Positions 7,558-15,493 of a DNA stretch of 64,000 nucleotides are shown one piece after another. The DNA is from DASYAE01 sp036501535 (GTDB lineage Bacteria > Actinomycetota > Actinomycetes > Streptomycetales > Catenulisporaceae), in NCBI GenBank assembly GCA_036501535.1, contig DASYAE010000048.1, positions 30,713 through 94,712 of the forward strand, given 5' to 3'. Every line of letters begins with the position of its first letter. The stretch's first letter is position 1. The notes under the pieces were generated by a model, which was not told where the DNA came from, ran no database searches, and saw only the letters and a program-made list of their open reading frames with translations. A program made the translations under genes and the position numbers.

Positions 7558-8286
7558 ATGGAGACGAATGCGACGACGGCGGGTGCCGTGCGCGGCAGCG
7601 GCAAGCAGCGGGCGGCCAAGAACACGACGGAGCCGGCGCTGCCCGCGCAGTCCCGGGTCGGCTCGGCGGACGGCGCGCTCGGCCTGCTCGCCGCCGCGCT
7701 GGAATATGTGGAGGACCGGCACTGGGAGGTGGCCCTCGGCACCGCGGTGCGGCGCGAGGCCGGGACCTGGTTCTGCTCCTGCGGCAACCGGCACTGCCCG
7801 GCGATCGGCGTGCACCCGGCGGAGCAGGACTGGCAGAAGCGGATCAGCGGGCAGCCGAGCAAGGCCCGGGAGTGGTGGGAGGCCGATCCCGGCGCGGCGA
7901 TCCTGCTGCCGACCGGCCGGGCGTTCGACGTGCTCGACGTGGGCGAGCAGGCCGGCTGCCTGGCGCTGGCCCGGATGGAGCGGGCCGGGGTGCCGGTCGG
8001 CCCGGTGGCGGCCACGCCGACCCGGCGGATGTACTTCTTCGTCCTGCCGAACTCGCGCACGAAGGCGGTCAAGCTGCTGACCACCCTCGGCTGGGGCCGC
8101 TCCCGGCTGGACCTGGCGGTGCGCGGGCCGGGCGACTATGTGGTCGCGCCGCCCTCCCGCATGGGGGTACGCGGGCAGGTGCAGTGGGTGCGCCAGCCCG
8201 GCGACGCGAACCGCTGGATGCCGGACGTCGAGGAGCTCATCGCGCCGATCGCCTATGCCTGCGGCCAGGCAGTGCTGGATAAATAG
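7558..8286 (+). CDS. Bifunctional DNA primase/polymerase-like (prim-pol) protein
   Basis: About 242 residues. The order HWEVALGT, CSCGNRHCPAIGVHP, WWEADPGAAILLPTGRAFDVLDV and MYFFVLP matches the N-terminal prim-pol domain found in actinobacterial proteins and mobile-element replicases; FDVLDV would supply part of the metal-binding acidic pair. No helicase domain is attached, so it is a stand-alone prim-pol-like protein of unknown role, typical of streptomycete chromosomes beside NsdA-family genes. Possible starts are 7504, 7534 and 7558; none has a good ribosome site, and 7558 was picked because the conserved region begins further in. A 19-bp tandem repeat spans its stop codon. Confidence 0.75.
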   Translation: METNATTAGAVRGSGKQRAAKNTTEPALPAQSRVGSADGALGLLAAALEYVEDRHWEVALGTAVRREAGTWFCSCGNRHCPAIGVHPAEQDWQKRISGQPSKAREWWEADPGAAILLPTGRAFDVLDVGEQAGCLALARMERAGVPVGPVAATPTRRMYFFVLPNSRTKAVKLLTTLGWGRSRLDLAVRGPGDYVVAPPSRMGVRGQVQWVRQPGDANRWMPDVEELIAPIAYACGQAVLDK

Positions 8287-8313
8287 CGCCGGGCTAGATA
8301 AACAACGCCGGGC
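8276..8313. repeat. 19-bp tandem duplication spanning a stop codon
   Basis: TGGATAAATAGCGCCGGGC (8276-8294) and TAGATAAACAACGCCGGGC (8295-8313) match at 16 of 19 positions. The prim-pol stop TAG lies in the first unit. Confidence 0.7.
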
Positions 8314-8343
8314 ACATCTGATAGGCGGTCAGCTGACGGTCGG

Positions 8344-9048
8344 TCAGAGGTCCTCGACAAAGACGTGCACGGCCAGGTCGTAGTCGAGCTCGGTCGCCTC
8401 GCCGCCCGAGGAGATGCCGACCACGCCCTCGGCGGCCGAGGTGATCTGGATGGCCGCGCCCGGGCGCAGGCCGACCCGGCGCAGCCGGTGCATGACCTCC
8501 GCGTCGGTCTGCACCGGCTCGCCGATCCGGCGGACCACCGCGACCACGTGCTCGCCGGGACCCAGCTTCGCCGCCACGTCACGCAGCGGGACCAGGCCGC
8601 CGTCCTTGAAGCCCGGCGCGTGCAGCGAGGCGTCGAGTTCCTCCAAGCCCGGGATCGGGTTGCCGTAGGGCGAGACGGTCGGGTTGTCCAGCATGACCAC
8701 CAGCCGCCGCTCGACGGTCTCGCTCATCACGTGCTCCCAGCGGCAGGCCTCGTCGTGCACCTCGTCCCACTCCAGGCCGAGCACGTCCACCAGCAGCCGC
8801 TCGGCCAGCCGGTGCTTGCGCATCACCCGGGTGGCGTGCTCGCGGCCCGCGTTGGTCAGCTGGAGGTGCCGGTCGCCCTCGACGGTCAGCAGGCCGTCGC
8901 GCGCCATCCGGGCCACGGTCTGGCTCACCGTCGGCCCGGACTGCCCGAGCCGCTCGGCGATCCGGGCCCGCAGCGGCACGATCCCCTCCTCCTCGAGTTC
9001 CAGAATCGTGCGCAGGTACATCTCCGTGGTGTCGATCAGATCGCTCAC
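8344..9048 (-). CDS. ideR: Iron-dependent repressor IdeR/DmdR (DtxR family)
   Basis: 234 residues. N-terminal winged helix (LIDTTEMYLRTILELEEEG, then SGPTVSQTVARM recognition helix), central dimerisation and metal-binding domain with the conserved HDEACRWEHVMSE and NPYGNPIPGLEEL-like segment, and a C-terminal SH3-like FeoA domain (about 160-234). With Fe2+ it binds TTAGG...CCTAA iron boxes and represses siderophore and iron-uptake genes. GTG at 9048 follows AGGAG at nine bases. It lies 110 bp downstream of pdxH on the same strand. A good iron box occurs in this window at 24283. Confidence 0.92.
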   Translation of the reverse strand: MSDLIDTTEMYLRTILELEEEGIVPLRARIAERLGQSGPTVSQTVARMARDGLLTVEGDRHLQLTNAGREHATRVMRKHRLAERLLVDVLGLEWDEVHDEACRWEHVMSETVERRLVVMLDNPTVSPYGNPIPGLEELDASLHAPGFKDGGLVPLRDVAAKLGPGEHVVAVVRRIGEPVQTDAEVMHRLRRVGLRPGAAIQITSAAEGVVGISSGGEATELDYDLAVHVFVEDL

Positions 9049-9158
9049 GTTCGACGGCTCCTCTCGGCTCCCGGTCCGCTGACTCGCGCGATTGGCTCTC
9101 ATTGTCGCTTATCCCGGCGACAGCCTGCGCCGACGGCGGCAGAAGATCTGATGCGGAC

Positions 9159-9839
9159 TCACGGGTTGCGCCGCTCGACCCGCCAGCCGCGAGCCACGCC
9201 CTGATCACGTACATATACGAGGCGGTCGTGCAGGCGGCTGGGCCGGCCCTGCCAGAACTCGATCTCGTCCGGCGCGATGCGGAAGCCGCCCCAGTGCGGC
9301 GGGCGCGGCACCTCGCCGGGGAATCTGTGGTCGTAGTCGGCGTATCGCGCGTCGAGCACGGCGCGGCCGCCGAGCGGCTCGGACTGCTCGCTGGCCCAGG
9401 CGCCGAGGCGGGAGCCTCGCGGCCGGGTGGAGAAATACGCGTCGTTCTCCTCGTCGGAGAGCCGAACAGCCCTGCCGGCCGCAATAACCTGCCGCTCCAG
9501 CGGGTACCAGGGGAAAAGAAGACTGGCGTCGGGGTTCGCGGCGAGCTCGCGGCCCTTGCGGGAGCGGTAGTTGGTGAAAACGGTGAAGCCCTCGGGGCCG
9601 AAACCCTTGAGCAGCACGGTGCGCGAGGAGGGCCGGGCGCGGTCCTCGGCGGCCGGCGAGGCCGTGGAGAGGACCACCGCGTTCGGTTCGAACCACGCGG
9701 CGTCCGATTTTTGGACAGCGGCGGAGATCTCGGTGAACCACACGGCGAACTGGTCCATCGGGTGGGCTGTGAGGTCGGTCACCTCGATCCCTCGGTCGGA
9801 GTACTCGCGACGCAGTCCGGCAAGATCCATGGCGGACAT
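9159..9839 (-). CDS. pdxH: Pyridoxamine 5'-phosphate oxidase
   Basis: 226 residues. FMN-dependent oxidation of pyridoxamine or pyridoxine 5'-phosphate to pyridoxal 5'-phosphate, the last step of vitamin B6 salvage and synthesis. Visible family features are RTVLLKGFGPEGFTVFTNY (FMN site), SRKGRELAANP, FPWYPLERQV, the SxQSEPL-like SEQSEPLGGR, PPHWGGFRI and the C-terminal FWQGRPSRLHDR...W substrate loop. Divergent from citrate synthase, a common actinomycete arrangement. PLP made here is the cofactor of SerC two genes away. Confidence 0.96.
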   Translation of the reverse strand: MSAMDLAGLRREYSDRGIEVTDLTAHPMDQFAVWFTEISAAVQKSDAAWFEPNAVVLSTASPAAEDRARPSSRTVLLKGFGPEGFTVFTNYRSRKGRELAANPDASLLFPWYPLERQVIAAGRAVRLSDEENDAYFSTRPRGSRLGAWASEQSEPLGGRAVLDARYADYDHRFPGEVPRPPHWGGFRIAPDEIEFWQGRPSRLHDRLVYVRDQGVARGWRVERRNP

Positions 9840-10196
9840 TGTGCCAGTTCATGTCGGGTGCGCGGGGGGAGCCGGCGGCCGGGGGCCGCGGCCCGGCCGG
9901 GGGCGCCTCCAGACCGCGTCCAGTTGGTCTATACCATTACCGGCACGTGGGAGGCCTGCCCGGATTTCCGTTCCGAAGTTGTAGCGGTCCAATATAGGTA
10001 GCCGGGCCGACTTGGCGGGAACCGACAAGAAGGTCCCGCACATACGGCCGGACCGCGCGAAAGCGAATCGGCCGGGATGAAGACCCGAGCCGAAGTACCA
10101 CGGAGCGCAAGGGAGCGCTCACGGCCGCTCCCTAAACGGCCCGCCGGACCGGCGGACCCCACAAGGACTTGTTGCCACGAGCAAGGGAGCCTGGAG
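9840..10196. other. Divergent promoter region pdxH/citrate synthase
   Basis: 357 bp without a gene. It holds GCGGGA (10015-10020) and TCCCGC (10034-10039) separated by 13 bases, the right half of which (GGTCCCGCACAT) resembles the palindrome at 7479-7495. No clear -35/-10 pair could be assigned by eye. Confidence 0.5.
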
Positions 10197-11300
10197 ATGC
10201 CCGACTTCGTACCCGGTCTGGAGGGCGTCGTCGCCTTCGAGACGGAGATCGCCGAACCCGACAAGGACGGCGGCGCTCTGCGCTATCGCGGTGTCGACAT
10301 CGAGGAACTGGTCGGACACGTCACCTTCGGCAACGTGTGGGGCCTGCTGGTGGACGGGCGGTTCAACCCCGGCCTGCCCCCGGCCGAGCCGTTCGGCCTC
10401 CAGGTCCACTCCGGCGACATCCGGGTGGACGTGCAGGCGGCGCTGGCCATGCTCGCCCCGGTCTGGGGCCTGAAGCCGCTGCACGACATCACCGACGCGC
10501 AGGCCCGCGAGGACCTGGCCCGCGCCGCGGTGATGGCGCTGTCGTTCGTCGCGCAGTCGGCCCGCGGGATAGACAAGCCGATGGTGCCGCAGCGCGAGAT
10601 CGACAAGGCGCAGACCATCGTCGAGCGGTTCATGATCCGCTGGCGCGGCGAGCCGGACCCGCGCCACGTGCAGGCGATCGACGCCTACTGGACCTCCGCG
10701 GCCGAGCACGGCATGAACGCCTCCACCTTCACCGCCCGGGTCATCGCCTCGACCGGCGCGGACGTGGCCGCGGCGCTGTCCGGCGCGGTCGGCGCCATGT
10801 CCGGCCCGCTGCACGGCGGCGCGCCGTCCCGGGTGCTTTACATGATCGAGGAGATCGAGCGGACCGGGAACGCCGAGGCCTACGTCAAGGGCGTGCTCGA
10901 CCGCGGCGAGCGGCTCATGGGCTTCGGCCACCGGGTATACCGGGCCGAGGACCCGCGAGCCCGCGTGCTGCGCCGCACCGCGAAGGAGCTCGGCGCGCCG
11001 CGCTACGAGGTCGCCGCGGCGCTGGAGCAGGCCGCGCTGACCGAGCTGCGCGCCCGCCGCCCCGACCGGGTGCTCGAGACCAACGTCGAGTTCTGGGCGG
11101 CCATCATGCTGGACTTCGCCGAGGTGCCGGCCAACATGTTCACCTCGATGTTCACCTGCGCCCGCACCGCCGGGTGGGCCGCGCACATCATGGAGCAGAA
11201 GCGCACCAACCGGCTCGTGCGGCCGGCCGCCCGCTACATCGGCCCGGAGACGCGCGGCGTGCGCGACATCGAGGGCTTCGACACCATGATCGTCCACTGA
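10197..11300 (+). CDS. citA: Citrate synthase (type II-like, citA family)
   Basis: 367 residues, shorter than the 430-residue housekeeping enzyme and typical of the actinobacterial second citrate synthase. It condenses acetyl-CoA and oxaloacetate. Motifs seen: ASTFTARVIASTGAD, SGPLHGGAPSRVL (first catalytic His), GFGHRVYRAEDPRA (second His/Arg segment), TNVEFWAAIMLDFAEVP (catalytic Asp) and the C-terminal NRLVRPAARYIGP. ATG 10197 is chosen over an in-frame upstream codon because GGAG precedes it and the conserved sequence begins with MPDFVPGLEG. A T-tailed terminator follows. Confidence 0.95.
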   Translation: MPDFVPGLEGVVAFETEIAEPDKDGGALRYRGVDIEELVGHVTFGNVWGLLVDGRFNPGLPPAEPFGLQVHSGDIRVDVQAALAMLAPVWGLKPLHDITDAQAREDLARAAVMALSFVAQSARGIDKPMVPQREIDKAQTIVERFMIRWRGEPDPRHVQAIDAYWTSAAEHGMNASTFTARVIASTGADVAAALSGAVGAMSGPLHGGAPSRVLYMIEEIERTGNAEAYVKGVLDRGERLMGFGHRVYRAEDPRARVLRRTAKELGAPRYEVAAALEQAALTELRARRPDRVLETNVEFWAAIMLDFAEVPANMFTSMFTCARTAGWAAHIMEQKRTNRLVRPAARYIGPETRGVRDIEGFDTMIVH

Positions 11301-11365
11301 TCGGACACCCGCTGATCGGACTCTGAACGGACAGCGCCGACCGATACACCGGCTGAGCGCTCACA

Positions 11366-11428
11366 ACGGCGCCCGGCGGCCGGCCGCGACTCACCCTCGC
11401 GGCGGTCTGCCGGGCGCCGTGTTTTTCC
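11366..11428 (+). terminator. Terminator after citrate synthase
   Basis: Perfect 12-bp arms ACGGCGCCCGGC (11366-11377) and GCCGGGCGCCGT (11409-11420) followed by GTTTTTCC. The 31-base loop is itself GC-rich. Confidence 0.75.
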
Positions 11429-11584
11429 GGTAACCTCGGCTTCACGTTCCCGGACAAGGGCGCCTGGGGCGGGATTTCGCAGGGCATCAGCGGCACCGGT
11501 CCGGTCCGCGGCCCTCGGCTAGATCAGCATCCCGTCGGCGCGGCCGTGTCGGCGGTTCTCCCTGACGCCATAAGGAAACCCCCC

Positions 11585-12736
11585 ATGCCTAACTCCGAGA
11601 CGGCCCAAACCCAGGCGACCGCGGCGATCGTCATCCCCGACGAGCTCAAGCCCACCGACGGCCGGTTCGGCTGCGGCCCGTCCAAGGTGCGCCCGCAGGC
11701 GCTCGCCGCGCTGGCCGCGCAGGGCGACCTGCTGCTCGGCACCTCGCACCGGCAGGCGCCGGTGAAGAACCTGGTCAAGCGGGTGCGCACGGGCCTGGCC
11801 GAGCTTTTCGCGCTGCCCGAGGGCTACGAGGTCGTGCTCGGCAACGGCGGCACCACCGCGTTCTGGGAGATCGCCGTCTTCGGCCTGATCGACAACAAGT
11901 CCCAGCACCTGTCCTTCGGCGAGTTCTCCTCGAAGTTCGCCGCCTCCGCCAAGGCCGCGCCGTGGCTGGCCGACCCGCAGGTCATCAAGGCCGAGCCGGG
12001 CACCCACCCGCTGCCGATCGCCGCCGAGGACGTGGACGTCTACGCCCTGACCCACAACGAGACCTCGACCGGCGTGGCGATGCCGATCCGCCGGCCCGCG
12101 GGCGCGGCCGACGGCTCGCTGGTGCTGGTCGACGCGACCTCCGGGGCCGGCGGCCTGCCGGTGGACGTGCGCGAGACGGACGTCTACTACTTCGCCCCGC
12201 AGAAGTGCTTCGCCTCGGACGGCGGGCTGTGGGTCGGCCTGTTCTCCCCCGCCGCGCTGGAGCGCGCCGCCGCGATCGCGGCCTCGGGCCGGTACGTGCC
12301 GCCGTTCTTCTCCCTGCCGACGGCGATCGACAACTCGGCCAAGGACCAGACGTACAACACCCCGGCGGTGGCCACGCTGTTCCTGTTCGCCGAGCAGCTG
12401 GACTGGCTGAACGGCAACGGCGGCCTGGACTGGGCCGTCGCGCGCACCGCGGACTCCAGCTCGCGGCTGTACGCCTGGGCGGAGAAGTCGGACTTCGCCA
12501 CCCCGTACGTGGCCGACCCGGCGCAGCGCTCGCAGGTGGTCGGCACCGTCGACCTGGCCGACTCCATCGACGCGGTGGCGGTGAGCAAGGCGCTGCGGGC
12601 CAACGGGATCGTGGACACCGATTCGTACCGCAAGCTGGGCCGCAACCAGCTGCGCATCGCCATGTTCCCGGCGGTCGAGCCGGCCGACATCGACGCGCTG
12701 ACCGTCTGCATCGACTTCGTGGCCGAGCGGCTGTAG
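11585..12736 (+). CDS. serC: Phosphoserine aminotransferase
   Basis: 383 residues. PLP-dependent transamination of 3-phosphohydroxypyruvate to phosphoserine in serine biosynthesis; the actinobacterial subgroup is recognised by RFGCGPSKVRPQALAAL near the N-terminus. VLVDATSGAGG is the cofactor-Asp strand and Lys207 in YFAPQKCFAS is the Schiff-base lysine. ATG 11585 follows AAGGA. It lies about 285 bp after citrate synthase, separated by a strong terminator, so it should have its own promoter. Confidence 0.96.
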   Translation: MPNSETAQTQATAAIVIPDELKPTDGRFGCGPSKVRPQALAALAAQGDLLLGTSHRQAPVKNLVKRVRTGLAELFALPEGYEVVLGNGGTTAFWEIAVFGLIDNKSQHLSFGEFSSKFAASAKAAPWLADPQVIKAEPGTHPLPIAAEDVDVYALTHNETSTGVAMPIRRPAGAADGSLVLVDATSGAGGLPVDVRETDVYYFAPQKCFASDGGLWVGLFSPAALERAAAIAASGRYVPPFFSLPTAIDNSAKDQTYNTPAVATLFLFAEQLDWLNGNGGLDWAVARTADSSSRLYAWAEKSDFATPYVADPAQRSQVVGTVDLADSIDAVAVSKALRANGIVDTDSYRKLGRNQLRIAMFPAVEPADIDALTVCIDFVAERL

Positions 12737-12776
12737 GCCCCTTGCCGCCGCGCCGGCCTGTCTGGCGGCGGTCCGC

Positions 12777-12866
12777 TCAGCGCAGCATGGAGCCGACCAC
12801 GACCAGCGCGAGAAGCGCCAGCAGCGCGGCGGTGACGATCCTGCTCCTGATGCGCGGGTTCACCAC
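12777..12866 (-). CDS. 29-residue membrane peptide
   Basis: GTG-GTG start, sequence VVNPRIRSRIVTAALLALLA followed by LVVVGSMLR, then TGA. A basic N-terminus (three Arg) precedes one hydrophobic helix of about 16 residues and a terminal Arg, the layout of small inner-membrane peptides. An in-frame stop lies nine bases before the first GTG, so it cannot be part of a longer gene. No clear ribosome site is visible, which lowers confidence. It faces serC and lies upstream of thpR on the same strand. Function unknown. Confidence 0.45.
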   Translation of the reverse strand: MVNPRIRSRIVTAALLALLALVVVGSMLR

Positions 12867-13007
12867 GTCAGTCTAAGGATCGGGCGCGAGGCGACGGCCG
12901 GGAGGGTGTCCGCACGGTGGCCGCGTGGTAGCCACAGCGTGGCTATGCCGTGTTCACCCTTCCGGCCACGCACCTGACGCGCTGTCAGCCGCCGCTCGTC
13001 TGCCGGC

Positions 13008-13592
13008 TTATCTGCCTGTGAGGGCCCAGCGCCCGATCCGGTCGTACCGCTTGACCGGGTCGTCCAGGCTGTGGAAGAGGTCGATCTCGCCGACCAGCCA
13101 GCGCGGGGTCCGAAAGGCCGACATCCGATCGACGTAAGGCTGGAGGTCGACCCGCCCCGGGCCGCCGACCGGCGCCGGCTCGGGCGGCGGGTGCGGCACC
13201 GGACGCACCCGGGCCAGGGTGAGGTGGGGCCGAAACGGCCGCTCGTCCACCTTGATGTGACAGCGCTTCGCCGCGCCCGCCAGCGACTCGGTCAGCCGGC
13301 CGAGCCGGTCCCGGTCGCCCTGGACACCGGTCCACAGCTTGCGGCCGTCGAACTGGCCGCCGCCGGAGAGGGCCAGCTCCAGCGGGGTGTTGCGGGCCGC
13401 CGCACGGCCGAGCCGCTCCTTGAGATCCGCCAGCGAGTCCTCCGGCACCTGGCCCAGAAAGGCCAGCGTCACATGCCATGTGTCCGGGCGGCACCAGCGC
13501 ACCTGGGGATCGTGGTGGGGCAGCGCGGTCAGCGCCGCGCGCAGTTCCAGCATGACAGGGCGCGGCGGAACCACCGCGACGAACAGCCGCAT
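13008..13592 (-). CDS. thpR: RNA 2',3'-cyclic phosphodiesterase (2H family)
   Basis: 194 residues. The two catalytic His-X-Thr motifs of the 2H phosphoesterase fold are His40 in HVTLAFLG and His123 in RPHLTLAR. ThpR enzymes open 2',3'-cyclic phosphates to 2'-phosphates and were first known as 2'-5' RNA ligases. The ATG at 13592 gives the canonical MRLFVAV start; a GTG three codons earlier is possible. Stands alone between the small peptide gene and an MFS gene. RNA-end processing is also represented at 50566-54833 by Hen1 and Pnkp. Confidence 0.92.
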   Translation of the reverse strand: MRLFVAVVPPRPVMLELRAALTALPHHDPQVRWCRPDTWHVTLAFLGQVPEDSLADLKERLGRAAARNTPLELALSGGGQFDGRKLWTGVQGDRDRLGRLTESLAGAAKRCHIKVDERPFRPHLTLARVRPVPHPPPEPAPVGGPGRVDLQPYVDRMSAFRTPRWLVGEIDLFHSLDDPVKRYDRIGRWALTGR

Positions 13593-13713
13593 CAAGACCA
13601 CAGTCCCATCAAGCCCACGGTCCCATCATGGACCCATCACGAAACCCGGGCGCCACCGACTTGAGCCCGCGGGCCGCGCCCCGACCCGGTCGGGAGCGGA
13701 CCCGCAAGATTCA

Positions 13714-15171
13714 TCATGCTGTACGAGGGACCACTGTGAGATGGGGTCGGCCTTTTACGCTTGCGGTGATCCGCCGGCCGGTGCGCCGAGCGAGCATGTT
13801 GGCCGCGATGACGGCGACGACCACACAGGACACTCCGCACAGGGCGAGGGTCCAGCGCACGCCGATCACGCCGGATAGCCACCCGACCAGCGGCGAGCCT
13901 ATCGGTGTGCCGCCCATGAAGACCAGAAGGTAGACACCCATAACGCGGCCGCGCAGCTCGCTGGAGACGGTGGTCTGCATGACCGAGTTGGCGGTAGTCG
14001 CCACGGTCAGCGCCGAGACGCCGGCCAGCGTGAGCACGAATCCGAAGGCGACGACGTCGGGCATCGCTGCGGCCGCGATGATCGCGAGGCCGAACGCCAG
14101 GGTTCCGATGACGACCGCGCGGATGCGCGCGGTGCCGCGGCGGGCAGAGAGCAGCGCGCCGGTCAGCGAGCCGATCGCCATGACCGCGGAGAGCAGCCCG
14201 TAGACGGACGCGCCGGAGTGGAAGACCTCTGTGGTGAACAGCGGCAGCAGCACCGGGAAGTTCAGCCCGAGGGTGCCGAACACCAGCACGACGAACAGCA
14301 CCGCGAGCAGGTCGGGCCGGGTGCGCAGGTACCGGAAGCCCTCGAGTTGTCGGCCGCGGCCGCCGGCGGTGCGCTTGGTGGACCGCAGCGCGCGGGTGTC
14401 TATCCCGACGAGGCTGCCTACCACCGCGACGTACGAAACCGCGTTGATGAGGAACACCCAGCCGGTGCCCATGACCTCCGAGCTGAAGAGGCCGATCAGC
14501 AGGCCGGCGACGGCCGGGCCGGCGATGCGGGCCAGGTTGAAGTTGGCCGAGTTGAGCGAGACCGCGTTCTGCAGCTGGTCCTGGCCGACCAGCTCGACCA
14601 CGAAGGACTGGCGGGCCGGGCTGTCGAGCGCGGTGACCGTGCCCAGCGCCAGGGCGAAGAGGTAGATCTGCCAGACGGTGACCGAGCCGCTCACAGTGAG
14701 CACGCTGAGTATCGCGGCTAGCACGCCCATCGAGCTCTGGGTGATCATCAGCATGGTCCGCTTGCGGTAGCGGTCGGCCATCGAGCCGCCCCAGACGGAC
14801 AGCAGCAGGATCGGCAGGAACTGGAGCGCTGAGACCACGCCGAGCGCGGTGCCGCTGTGGGTCAGCGCCAATACCAGCCAGTCCTGGGCTATGCGCTGCA
14901 TCCAGGTGCCGGTGTTCGAGACGAGCTGTCCGGCGGCGTAGAGCCGGTAGTTGCGGTTGGTGAGGGAGCGGAAGATCGACTGCTTCGGCGCGGCGGCCAG
15001 AGCCGGCTCGGGCTCGACGTCCTGTACCAGGTCAGAATTGGGCAGGTCAGGAATAGGCAGGTCCGGGACGGGCAGGTCGGGGGTGGGTACCCCGTGCTGC
15101 GCTTGCGGCTCTTGCTGATCGTCGTGCGGTGTCGGGGTCTCTCGGGTGTCTATGGCGCTGGGCGCGCTCAA
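13714..15171 (-). CDS. MFS transporter (EntS/MFS_3 type) with PDLP-repeat N-terminus
   Basis: 485 residues. About 12 membrane helices from residue 65 on, with the MFS A-motif GSMADRYRKR between helices 2 and 3 and the large central loop near RALRSTKR. The cytoplasmic N-terminus carries four PDLP/SDL units encoded by 15-bp tandem repeats. I chose TTG 15171: GAGGAGG lies four bases upstream, whereas the longer frame has no site. A TTAGC-TAC-GCTAA inverted repeat in its promoter region suggests local repression. EntS-like members export siderophores or drugs; the substrate here is unknown. Confidence 0.85.
   Translation of the reverse strand: MSAPSAIDTRETPTPHDDQQEPQAQHGVPTPDLPVPDLPIPDLPNSDLVQDVEPEPALAAAPKQSIFRSLTNRNYRLYAAGQLVSNTGTWMQRIAQDWLVLALTHSGTALGVVSALQFLPILLLSVWGGSMADRYRKRTMLMITQSSMGVLAAILSVLTVSGSVTVWQIYLFALALGTVTALDSPARQSFVVELVGQDQLQNAVSLNSANFNLARIAGPAVAGLLIGLFSSEVMGTGWVFLINAVSYVAVVGSLVGIDTRALRSTKRTAGGRGRQLEGFRYLRTRPDLLAVLFVVLVFGTLGLNFPVLLPLFTTEVFHSGASVYGLLSAVMAIGSLTGALLSARRGTARIRAVVIGTLAFGLAIIAAAAMPDVVAFGFVLTLAGVSALTVATTANSVMQTTVSSELRGRVMGVYLLVFMGGTPIGSPLVGWLSGVIGVRWTLALCGVSCVVVAVIAANMLARRTGRRITASVKGRPHLTVVPRTA
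15026..15085. repeat. Four 15-bp tandem repeats coding for PDLP units
   Basis: Units begin at 15026, 15041, 15056 and 15071, each with the core CAGGTC; they encode the (P/S)DLP-like repeats in the N-terminal tail of the MFS protein. Confidence 0.7.
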
Positions 15172-15311
15172 GGGGCCTCCTCGGCGGTCGTGCGGCGGGC
15201 GGCTCGGATCTCGCTGCCCCCCGGTGGCTCTCGCCGGTCGGCCGGGGCAGAGTGCGCCCGGCATCTTCGGCGGCGTGTGAAATCTGTGGCAGCAGTGGTG
15301 AGCCTACATCA

Positions 15312-15324
15312 TTAGCTACGCTAA
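15312..15324. promoter_or_regulatory. TTAGC-TAC-GCTAA inverted repeat, candidate operator of MFS gene
   Basis: Perfect 5-bp arms with a 3-base spacer. On the minus strand it overlaps TAATGAT, a possible -10 region of the MFS gene about 140 bp downstream. The form fits MarR- or TetR-type operators, but no cognate regulator gene is adjacent. Confidence 0.45.
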
Positions 15325-15434
15325 GGAGAAACGGGTTATTCCTGCATACACCCCTTACATCAGTGCGTCTGCCTGCACAGGCGCACCTCACATCCTGGTA
15401 GGGGTCTCTCGAGCCTGCCTATAGCGACAGCGAT

Positions 15435-15464
15435 GCCCGCCTCCGCATCGGAGCGGAGGCGGGC
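15435..15464 (-). terminator. Terminator after lipase gene
   Basis: GCCCGCCTCCG (15435-15445) pairs perfectly with CGGAGGCGGGC (15454-15464) over an 8-base loop; 30 bp beyond the lipase stop. Confidence 0.75.
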
Positions 15465-15493
15465 AGCTGTCCCGTCGGCCTAGCGCCTGAAAC

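Larger units (their letters stand above)
15172..15493. other. Intergenic region between MFS gene and lipase
   Basis: 322 bp without a gene. It holds the MFS promoter and the TTAGC-TAC-GCTAA operator candidate on the left and the lipase terminator (15435-15464) on the right. Confidence 0.6.
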
